From contig OW121741.1 in assembly GCA_933228675.1 (NCBI GenBank), forward strand, positions 80,080,040 to 80,144,039: DNA of 64,000 nt, given 5' to 3'. Within the stretch, counting starts at the first letter, position 1, and every line of letters starts with the position of its first letter. Below are positions 48,037 through 56,427 of this stretch, piece after piece. The stretch comes from Stomorhina lunata. Lineage: Eukaryota > Arthropoda > Insecta > Diptera > Rhiniidae. The position numbers were made by a program, and so were the translations under genes. The notes beneath the pieces were generated by a model. The model was not told where the DNA came from, ran no database searches, and saw only the letters and a list, made by a program, of their open reading frames with translations.

Positions 48037-48535
48037 CTTGTAAGTATTAGACTTGTAATTGTAACTTGTAAACTTGTAGAATTGTAGTTTAGTGAAATAG
48101 GGCCCTGGTATATCTTCATATTTGTATAAAACTTAAGCGTTACTGACTGACTGAATCATTATCTCAAACCAAAAACGGCAAAAGTTAGAAAGATGAAATT
48201 TGCAATGCAAAGCTAGTTTCGTATTCCATGTAGAAAAAAGCCAAATCATGAGCATTATATATCCTAAACCAAAGAGATTGAAACAAAAATTAAATTTTGC
48301 TGAGATTAGCAGTAGGACAGGTGATAAAACAAGATTTAAAACAGAAAAATCAGTAACGTCATATCTCCGAAACTAAAAGCGATATAAACAAAATTGAAAC
48401 TGTCTTTGGATCGGCTACAAAAGTAGAATCATATCATACCAGTTTTTAGTATTTTTTGAAACTAGGATAAAAAAGTGTTTTAATAAAATTAGATGGTGGG
48501 TATATAAAATTCGGCACAGCCGAATATAACACTCT

Positions 48536-49057
48536 TTTTTATTTCATTTTATATCCTTTTTCTTTTTCAGTCCTGTTCAGAGTGCAGTTTCCTCCAGGAT
48601 GTACAGAATGATGAGACACTTATATGAGTAAATGACTAAAGGTAACCGCAATCTGTAGGTGTCAGTAAATGTGACAAATCCTTCTATAATTTGAAAGGAA
48701 AAAATGGAATAGAGTTGAGAAATATTATAATAATATAAGAAATATGACTATGAATTTTTATTTCAAAGTTATGCTGGCATATGACTTTGGTCACAAATGT
48801 AACGAGAAGAATGATTTTGTACTATTACTATTTTACTTAAATATTTTAATAAATATAAGAAATAGGATAGGTAAAAATGGAACTCCTGTTCTTAACTTTT
48901 TTTTATTTATTAAAATTGATAATCAAAAGAACCCAACAGTTATACGAAACTATTGGGTTCTTATATTTGCCCAGCAGTTCTAAATATAATGAATGATTTA
49001 GTTGAAATGAGATTTTGTTTCCTTACAAACACAATAATAACTTTGTACATTTAAACT
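48536..49057. other. A+T-rich spacer
   Basis: The frame at 48,744-48,983 (79 codons) has no motif I know. AGAACCCAACAGTT and AACTATTGGGTTCT at 48,927-48,961 form a short inverted pair. Confidence 0.35.
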
Positions 49058-49458
49058 ACATACCCAGCACCCGGGGAACTATTTTAACACCCCTTAATCA
49101 CATGATTTTGGATCTAAAAATAAAAATAGTTTATTTTAATTATAACTTGCTAAGTTTTCAACATATGAAGTAGTTCAGTGAAAGAGTCTCCGCCTAGCAA
49201 TCGGAGGGTCTGTGTTCGAACCCCATTGGGGTCATAAAAAAAAATTTTGTATTTCGCTTAAAAATATATTTTATACAACAACAAAAAAGTTTTTGTTGTT
49301 GTTTTCAAATTGCTTTTTCATTTCTTTTCTGCAATTGGTAAGTTCTTGCCTCCAATGACATCACCATGTTAATGACTTAAACAGTGAATGAGTAAGTAGT
49401 TCGTATTCAATAGTTTAGCTGTTTATTATTTGGTAATGAAAAGTTTTGCTGGGTATGT
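49058..49458. mobile_element. Short TIR element (ACATACCCAGCA) carrying a tRNA-like sequence
   Basis: ACATACCCAGCA at 49,058 is mirrored by TGCTGGGTATGT ending at 49,458. The interior holds the tRNA-like piece at 49,169-49,236. No clear target duplication. The TIR could be fortuitous at 12 bp, though the match is exact. Confidence 0.45.
49169..49236 (+). pseudogene. tRNA-Ala(AGC)-like sequence
   Basis: TAGTTCAGTGAAAGAGT resembles a D arm (A box). TCCGC-CTAGCAA-TCGGA resembles an anticodon arm with AGC at 49,196-49,198 and T before it. GTGTTCGAACCCC resembles the T loop (B box). The D and T stems pair poorly and there is no matching acceptor stem, so a functional tRNA is unlikely. It could be a tRNA pseudogene or a SINE head. 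Confidence 0.45.
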
Positions 49459-49469
49459 CTCGATATTGC

Positions 49470-49700
49470 GACACACTTAACGTGTTCTAGCCTTAGCTGC
49501 AACAAGGTAATGATCGGAGTCCATATTGTTTCCTTGAATCGAAGGCACATTTAATACATACACTTGATCTTGATCCTTCCGTCAACTACAACAAGGTAAT
49601 TTTTTGTCATTTGATTGGGAAATACGCGCGTTTCTTAGCAGATATCAAGTTGTAGAGGAATTGGCCGCAAAGAAGATCACTTACAGTAGGTTCGGAGCAA
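49470..49700 (-). pseudogene. RTE-like LINE endonuclease fragment
   Basis: The minus strand reads MDSDHYLVAAKARTR, the last endonuclease block (S-D-H) as known in RTE-like elements. Upstream, after frameshifts, it reads NQMTKNYLVVVDGR, resembling the NQIDYVL-type block. Only the end of the domain survives. Confidence 0.6.
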
Positions 49701-50189
49701 CATTACAATAATTTTAACCCTAACAATCCTGACACGGGTACCCAAGCGAACTTTAAAGTCAAATATCTCTTTAGCCATAAAAGATACTAAGTTGAGGTTT
49801 CGTAAGTTCCAAAAACTATTTATTTTAAAGATTATATTTAGAAAAGCTTTCCACACTTTTTGGGGTAGGCTCTGGATTTAGCGAAAGTCAAATATTCCTT
49901 ACCCTCCTGATAAGGGTACCCGAGTGCAGTTCGTATTTTGGTATCTTGGCGACGACGTGGTCATTATATCTCAACTTCTGGAAAGCAGTCACATTGAATT
50001 CGTATTACTCGGGTACATCCTTCTACTTTATCAGAGAGCCTCCACTCTAAAGAGTTCAGAATTTCAGGTGCTGATTCTTAAAACATAGTTCTTTATTCGA
50101 TTGCAAAAGTTTAAGATTGGGGAGAACCGTTTTTATTCTTGTGTAAACCCATATTTTTTAACGATATTATGGAGAACACTCCCGCAGAT

Positions 50190-50325
50190 GTTACACGTCG
50201 TTCTCTAGGTGATGCTACATGGATGTCACCGTCTACAGTTGAGATAAAAAATAGGCCAAGATAAGTCTGGGTTTACCAAGTTAAGACTGATCAGAATCGT
50301 TACTTGGTACCTAACATCCCCTACA
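50190..50325. repeat. Diverged repeat shared with 1-162
   Basis: AAGTCTGGGTTTACCAAGTTAA and CTAACATCCCCTACATCA in the same order and strand as at the window start. Non-coding. Confidence 0.5.
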
Positions 50326-50469
50326 TCATCCAATGATTGCACTTTGTGCAAAATGTGGAAGAGTCAGTTCAAAGGAAGTTTCTCGCCAATATATATATAG
50401 CATTATTTGTAGAAAAAAATAAGTTTTTATTCTTATCTGGGTTTGTGACAAATAATAGAATTACCCAAT

Positions 50470-50620
50470 TATGATAATACTCATTTCCGCATCAATTGAC
50501 CTTCTCCACGTTCTAGCAGGCGCACCGACACGACGGCCGCTTCCCTGTCGATTCCAACGAAGCGCTTGACGAGCAATGTTGGTATTTGGCCTTTGAAGTG
50601 TGTGTCCTAAAATAGAAGAA
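50470..50620 (-). pseudogene. RTE-like LINE C-terminal fragment
   Basis: The minus strand reads LGHTLQRPNTNIARQALRWN then RRVGAPARTWRRSIDAE, the conserved C-terminal LGH...W-(N)-R...GRP-x-x-TWRR block found after the RT in RTE-like LINEs. Its order relative to 49,470-49,700 is wrong for a single element, so these are separate fragments or a rearrangement. Confidence 0.65.
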
Positions 50621-50699
50621 TGCCGAATTTAGATTTTGCCTTATTAATATGCGATTTAATATCCTCCACGAAGAATGTCTGTCGGTGCTGAAAGGTTGC

Positions 50700-51420
50700 T
50701 AATGTTACCCCAATTACTTAAAAGGGTGAGGCTAACAACCCTGAAAATTACCGCCCAATTGCTATTTGTTCTGCACTCTTCAAAGTTTTAGAGAGTTTGA
50801 TAAACCACCATCTTGTTAAATACCTAAAGTCTAACAACCTACTAAGCATAGGGGACGCTCTACGGGAGACCTGGTAGCCTTCCTATCGGAAAAATGGTGT
50901 CAATCAAAACACCGTTTTGGCGAAAGTAAGGCTCTTGATATTTCCAATGCGTTTGATAGAGTGTGGCACGGAGCACTTCTTTCAAAACTTATTGCCATTG
51001 GTGTTTCTAATTACTTCTCTCGGTTTATATCTGACTTCCTCAGAGATCGCAGTATAAGAGTTGTTATAGATTGGTTCTCCTCAAATGAGTTCAAGAATAA
51101 TTCAGGGGTACCGTAAGGCTCTGTTCTTTCTCCTACTCTATTTCTCATCTTTATAAGTGACCTTCTACGTCAAACTTCCAATCCTATCTACTCTTTTGCA
51201 GATTATAGCAGTATTTACCATTCATATTCATTCAATCGTAGGCCAAGCCTTCCTGAGGTTAGCGCTATGAGACAAAACATGAATGAATCATTAAACCGCG
51301 ATTAAGAAACAATTTCAGAATTTTAATGCGCGGAAAACTCAATGTTGCATGCTTACGCATAAACGCACGGCAAACAATGTTACTTATATGTGTATATGTA
51401 TGTTATATGTATTAATTGAT
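50700..51420 (+). pseudogene. Jockey-like reverse transcriptase remnant
   Basis: Frame-shifting reading gives NPENYRPIAICSALFKVLE, then GDLVAFLS, ALDISNAFDRVWHGALLSK (motif A region), GVP-stop-GSVLSPTLF (motif B with a stop) and SFADYSSIYHS, where the YADD motif has become FADY. The catalytic Asp pair is therefore lost. At least three frameshifts are needed. Confidence 0.75.
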
Positions 51421-51429
51421 GGTGTACAT

Positions 51430-51936
51430 TAGAGTGGTTCGCCTACCATACAAGAAAAATAAGTTATGTCAGTCACCCCCTAGGATTAAAGATAATGTTA
51501 AAACAATTTTTTTACCACGCCTACAAATACCGCCCTTTTAGTATTTTGTTCACTGTGTTGCCATTTTAAGTCCGATCATAAGATTTTAAGTAAGGGCTAC
51601 ATTTCTCTCTTTGATAGTTTTTTTCTACCACGTCAATTTATAGTCATAACTTTTAAAAACTATTAGGGTGGGTACGAGCGAATTTTCAAAAATTATGACT
51701 AGAAATTGACGTAGTAGTCAAAAACTATCAAAGGGAGAAATGTAGCCCTTACAGAGCCGTGAACACCGATATATAAAGTGATATGATCGGACTAAAGATG
51801 GCGACACAATTAAAAAAATACAAAAAGGGCGGAATTTGTAGAAGTGGTAAAAACAAAAACATATTTTTAGATTTATTTTGACATTATCTTTAATCCTAGG
51901 GGGTGACTGACTCAACATTTTTTTCGAACCACTCTA
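51430..51936. mobile_element. 507-bp foldback hAT MITE (TAGAGTGGTTCG), 8-bp TSD
   Basis: Bounded by TAGAGTGGTTCG and CGAACCACTCTA and flanked by GTGTACAT (51,422-51,429 and 51,937-51,944), which fits nTnnnnAn. The two arms are complementary almost to the centre (AAGTCCGATCATA against TATGATCGGACT; GTAAGGGCTACATTTCTC against its complement). An isolated arm lies at 14,463-14,600. No ORF. Confidence 0.9.
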
Positions 51937-51944
51937 GTGTACAT

Positions 51945-52248
51945 GTTGAGGAATTACATAGATGCTTTTGATGTTATGGACATGAGAATTCAATGTGATG
52001 TCCGTTGGACAAAGCATATCTTTCAAGTGTCAAAAGAAGCATTCAAGTGTCTCGGTTTTCTAAAACGGTGCATGAGATACTTCACTTCATTTGATCTCTT
52101 CACTATTTTCACCACCTATATCCGGCCGAAAATGGAATACAACTCTCATATATGGGCCGGTGCTTTAAAGTCTGTTTTGGAGCTTCTCGATCGAGTGCAG
52201 GAGAGGGCGAAAGTGCTCATCGGTGACAGTCGCAATGTGGGTTGTGTC
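51945..52248 (+). pseudogene. Jockey-like LINE post-RT region
   Basis: An open 100-codon stretch reads DVMDMRIQCDVRWTKHIF, AFKCLGFLKRCMRYF, TYIRPKMEYNSHIWAGA and LLDRVQERAKVLIGD, the strongly conserved region after the RT palm in Jockey-type LINEs. It is cut at 52,248 by the hAT element. The VLIGDSRNVGCV end suggests an internal deletion compared with the family. Confidence 0.8.
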
Positions 52249-53473
52249 TAGGGTTGCCATAATCCGGAAAAAACTGGACATAAGGGAAAAAAATCTTGAC
52301 AATCTAAAAATTAGCTGGACATTAATAGTAAAAAACTTGCTTTAATAATTTGCTTCGATCTTTTTTGATAAACCAAATTTCGAATACCGTAATTAACCGC
52401 AACGATATTGAGAGAAAAAGTAATGGTCCGAGATCTGAAACAATTTTCAACTAAAAACACACGCTAATAGCGTTTATCGATGACATTGATATCCGCCTTT
52501 TCAAGTTTCGAGAAGGAATCTATGTAATAAGATGGGTCTAGTTGTCAATGAATCTAAACAAAACTCCTGGTATCTACAAACAGGCAATCCTCAAGAATTG
52601 GAGTACATGTGATCGTTGAGAACTATAACTACGAGGTTGTAAAAAAATTTTTTTAAACCGTGGTAAAGACGTCAACATAAATAACGACATAAGTTTCGAA
52701 ATCGTAGAATCATAATCAAGCAGATTTAGAAATAATGCTCCCTCTGTAAGAACTTAAACTACGCTCTACAAAACGCTTATACTACCCGTGTTATTATATG
52801 GTGTTGAATCATGAGCACTTGTACAGGCAGAGGAATGGAGTTTTTCAGAGGAAGATTCTACGAAAAATCTTTGGACCAGTTAACTTCAACAATGAATATC
52901 GATATTGCATGAACATTGAGCTGTATGAGTAATACGTTGACATCGACATAGTAAAACGAATCAAACAGCACCGGCTGCGTTGGCTGGGGCATTTGCGAAT
53001 GTATAAAAATACTCCAGCAACAAATGTGTTCGAAAACGATCCCAAATGAACTCGTAAAAGAGGACGTCCGAAAAATCGATGGAAAGGCCAAGTAGAGGAA
53101 AATCTATCAAAGCATGACCTACAAATTGGAGAATATGCGCACATGATTGAAGCGCATGGAATTCTAAAATGTGCTCGGCCTTTGGCCTTAACAGGTTTTT
53201 GAATTAGGCCATTTAAGTAAGGTACAATGGGGAAATTTGATGAAGGGTATATTAATTACAACATGAACTTGATCAAGCAATCACTTAAGTAAAAAAGAAA
53301 AAAATTACACTTTTGCAAAAGTTTTTTTAAAAAAAAATAGTTTTTCTTCAAAAATATTCAAAAAATTTAAATTCTTTACCTTTCAGCTGGACAAATTTAA
53401 TTTTAGCTTAACACTGGACAAATACTAAAAAAGCTGGACAATCCAGTCGAATCCAGCCTGACTGGCAACCCTA
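52249..53473. mobile_element. 1,225-bp hAT-like element (TAGGGTTGCCA) containing an RT remnant
   Basis: TAGGGTTGCCA and TGGCAACCCTA bound it; the flanks are GTTGTGTC (52,241-52,248) and GTTGTGTT (53,474-53,481), an 8-bp duplication with one change. AGCTGGACA-type motifs recur near both ends. Between about 52,470 and 53,205 lies a reverse-transcriptase remnant in place of a transposase. Confidence 0.8.
52470..53205 (+). pseudogene. RTE-like reverse transcriptase remnant inside the hAT element
   Basis: Pieces in several frames read FIDDIDI (a YADD-motif derivative), MGLVVNESK, KTLILPVLLYGVES, FQRKILRKIFGPVNFNNEYR, HRLRWLGHL and TRKRGRPKNRWKGQVEENL. These follow the order of an RT from motif C to the C-terminal LGH...GRP...W block. 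Stops and frameshifts make it dead. Confidence 0.75.
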
Positions 53474-53845
53474 GTTGTGTTTCACTGTTCTATCGTAACT
53501 ACTTTGGAATGTGCTCTAACGAAATCATTGAATTTGTTCCCGAAACTGGGACTTTTTAACGCAATACACGTCAGTCTGTTAGAGTTCATTTCTTCGTGGT
53601 CGATTGGCCGTTAGACCGAACAGCACACTTCGGACAAAATTCGTTCTTTAGCCGTACAGTTCGTATGTGAGTTTTCCAGAAGTTTTCCCTGTCAGTTGCA
53701 ATATAGGCAAATTCAAATCAAATTTCCACAAACACTACTCCATCTTTCCTCCCTACCATAACCTCTTTTCCTAGTTCCAACACAATGCATCGCATAAGTA
53801 GGGGTCATCCCCTGAGTACTGGTCCTAAATTAAAAAAAAGTCTTA
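53474..53845 (+). pseudogene. Jockey-like LINE C-terminus
   Basis: After the hAT element the Jockey-like frame resumes: SLFYRNYFGMCSNEIIEF, VPETGTF-stop, TRQSVRVHFFVVDWPLDR, AHFGQNSFFSRTVRM. It ends in a 3' region with a short A-run near 53,840. Two or more lesions are present. Confidence 0.7.
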
Positions 53846-53894
53846 GAAAAGAGACCTTGTTTGTCATTTTTCCACAAAACTGCACAACCATACG

Positions 53895-53937
53895 TTTTTC
53901 AGAAACGTGGGGCTAAGTCCCCAGAGTTTCTGAAAAA
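53895..53937. other. Compound hairpin
   Basis: TTTTTCAGAAAC pairs perfectly with GTTTCTGAAAAA, and inside it GGGG-CTAAGT-CCCC forms a second stem. It is 43 bases in all, just past the 3' end of the Jockey-like LINE. Function unknown. Confidence 0.7.
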
Positions 53938-53984
53938 TTAGTAAGCATTTATATCCTTTTTTATTATTTCTAACGTGTTTCTTT

Positions 53985-54555
53985 TCCATGATAGTTTCCA
54001 GTCTAAATAAATGTATAAGAATTTAACTTCTGGCGATAGTCCCAGCAAGAGGGCGAAGCCAACTACAAATTATCGGCGGCGGCGGCTCATTTTCTCGCGT
54101 ACAAAAAACGAGCTTTAAATGAAAGATTAATTTGATAATACTTTTATGTATCTTCTTATTAAATATAAAAACCAAGTCTTATTAAAAAATTTTGTATTAA
54201 AAAATATCTTTATCTAAAAATGAAAATACTTCGGCTTGAAATTTAAGCCGACATGAGCCGGTTCTTTCGGCGGCGGCTGACTATCGAAAAATTCTCCCGG
54301 CGGCGACTCTGCGCCGGCTTCGCCCTCTCGTCCCAGATCTGCACCATTGAGTACGGGTAGCTTGAAGTTATCTACTTTGTACCTTCTGGTTAATACAATT
54401 AACTCAGTTTTTTCTTTCGGTATTTACCCCCACACCTTTTTCACTGGCCCAGGAAGATAGGTCGCCTAGTGCTAATCTCACTGATAGTATTTAAGGACTT
54501 ACCTGATGCCAGTATCACTACATCATCAGCAGTTGGATAAAACTTCTAAGAATTA
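53985..54555 (-). pseudogene. LOA/I-like LINE reverse transcriptase fragment
   Basis: The minus strand reads TADDVVILASGKSLNTISEI (YADD region), then a frameshift, KKLS..VLTRRYKVDNFKLP, LNGADLG and LSPEVKFLYIYLDWKLSWK. It may belong to the same family as 9,876-10,740, but the segments do not overlap. It is interrupted by the 285-bp element at 54,046. Confidence 0.7.
54046..54330. mobile_element. 285-bp GC-rich-ended MITE, 6-bp TSD
   Basis: The ends CAAGAGGGCGAAGCC and GGCTTCGCCCTCTCG are flanked by TCCCAG (54,040-54,045 and 54,331-54,336). Setting aside the element and one copy rejoins the LINE frame (GADLG-LSPEV), which supports the 6-bp duplication. CGGCGGCGG motifs sit next to both ends, in contrast to the A+T-rich middle. 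The superfamily is unknown to me; 6-bp duplications are uncommon. Confidence 0.8.
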
Positions 54556-55174
54556 CGTGTTTTAATATCTGGTATACAAATATAGATAAATCAAAATTAA
54601 TAATAAATAACAATTTTCCTAAGTGTGTGTAATGCATATTTCCAAACAATATTTGCTCATGGATATCAAATGAAAAGTCCAAATCAAATTTATTGTTTTC
54701 GAAATTTATTAGATTTATGTTACGTACTTTCTACACGCATTTCCTTTTCCTTTCTAACATTAACATTCGAAATTGAACTAGAATATTATATTAAATTTTG
54801 AAAATATAATGAGTTGCATTGATCCGATTAATGTGACAACACAAAAACAAATGGAAAGATTGAGGCAATCTGGGAAGAGTGTGATGGAGCTGTTATAAAC
54901 CCAAGCTAATGGGGTAAGAGGATTAGTTATGAAAATTTAATCAGTAGAGATGGAAAATTATGTGGTTTGGTTTAGAAAAGGCAATTTAACTGAGTGCCAA
55001 GATGATTTAACAATTGTAAATGAAATAAATGAATAATAAATAAGACACAATTAGTAGAACATGATTAGAGAGTTAAGAAGCTGAGGAAATAATTGTGATA
55101 AATTTTCGTTCATGATATAAAATTTTGAAATATTCAGCTGCAAGTAAAGGTGACATGAAGACTTTATACAGTAG
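54556..55174. other. A+T-rich spacer
   Basis: No gene or shared repeat is seen. Confidence 0.35.
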
Positions 55175-56427
55175 TACCAGGGCGACCAAGCCTAACTCGG
55201 AGCTTTATGATAAGCATTTTAAGGCAAATTTTAAAGTTTTCATATAATTTATTTTATAAAATACTAACCAACTAAAATAAATTTAGAGAAAAGACGGTAC
55301 ACAAATATCCAATTAATTTTTAAACATTTTATTCATTTTGTCCTATCAACACATGATCAAATGCATAGTTTAATATAAATAATTTTGGAAATTGGTCATA
55401 CCGACTTAGAAACCTCCGTCGACTCATGCGCAAGAACTTTGCTAAAGATCATAGCCTGATCAAATGTGCAGTTTACGATTTAATTAATTTTGAGTATTTT
55501 TCAATAGGGCCACTTGTCTGAAATTAGTAATACGAGCTAAGAAACCTTTGTCGGCTTATGCGTAACAACTTTACTAAAGATCATAGCATGATCAAATGTA
55601 CAGCTTACGATTTAATTAATTTTTAGTAATTTTCAGTAGCGCCACCTGTCGAGAATTGTTCATATCCACTAAAAAACCTCATGTGCAACAACTTTGTTAA
55701 AGATCATTGCATGATCAAAAGCACAGTTTACGATTTAATTCACTTTGTGTAATTTTCTGTGGCGCCATCTGTCGAAAATTGTTAATACCAACTAAGAAAC
55801 CTTCGTCGGCTCATGAGTAACAACTTTACTAAAGATCATAGTATGATCAAATGCACAGCTTACGATTTAGTTCATTTTTAGTAATTTTCAGTAGCGCCAC
55901 CTGTCGAGAATTGTTCATATCCACTAAAAAAACCTCATGTGCAACAACTTTGTTAAAGATCATTGCATGATCAAAAGCACAGTTTACGATTTAATTAATT
56001 TTTAGTAATTTACAGTGGCGCCACCTGTCCGAAATTCTTCATACCAATTAAAAAACCTTCGACGGCTCATTTGCAACAACTTCGCCAAAGATCATAGCAT
56101 GATCAAATGCACAGTTTACGATTTAATTTAATTCAATTTAAGTAATTTTCAGTGGCGCCATCTGTCGGAAATTAGTGATATCAACTTAAAAACCTTCGTC
56201 GTCTCATGCACAATAACTTTAGCTAAATGCATAGTTTACTATTCTATAAAGGACTTACAGATAGAAAAACATTCATTTGTTTAAAAGTTATAACATTACC
56301 AATTTTTTCCCCTTTTATCCCCTAATTACTAAAAAGTTACATATATTTGGTACTCGGTACCAATTGAACTCGGTACTTTTTATAAAAACGTGGTTAACAT
56401 ATTGTTCCTATTCATATTACTTCATGA

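Larger units (their letters stand above)
46057..48103. mobile_element. TIR element (GGGCCCTATTTCACTAA), CCTGG or CTG duplication
   Basis: The ends GCCCTATTTCACTAA and TTAGTGAAATAGGGC are flanked by CCTGG on both sides (46,052-46,056 and 48,104-48,108). Because GGGCCC is itself palindromic, a 3-bp CTG duplication with GGCCC ends reads equally well, and that would suit PIF/Harbinger. Subterminal zones hold more than a dozen ACAAGT/ACTTGT motifs. It carries a Helentron fragment (about 46,470-46,728, minus) and the hAT MITE at 47,303. No transposase is seen. Confidence 0.75.
45505..48535 (+). mobile_element. Helentron (TTCGG subfamily) with nested elements
   Basis: Starts TTATACCCACCATCAAA at 45,505 and ends with the stem TTCGGC-ACA-GCCGAA and AACACTCTTTTT near 48,535, where the CTTG end has decayed. 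Once the insert at 46,057-48,103 is set aside, about 980 bp remain. Non-coding. Confidence 0.65.
50700..53845 (+). mobile_element. Degraded Jockey-like LINE, split by two hAT elements
   Basis: Plus-strand RT fragments run 50,700-51,420, resume at 51,945-52,248 after a 507-bp hAT MITE, and resume again at 53,474-53,845 after a 1,225-bp hAT element. The order of motifs is that of one RT and its C-terminus. Several frameshifts and stops make it inactive. Confidence 0.75.

Noticed and set aside
49169..49236. Functional tRNA-Ala gene
   Set aside because: The D and T stems do not pair well and no acceptor stem is found; kept only as tRNA-like.
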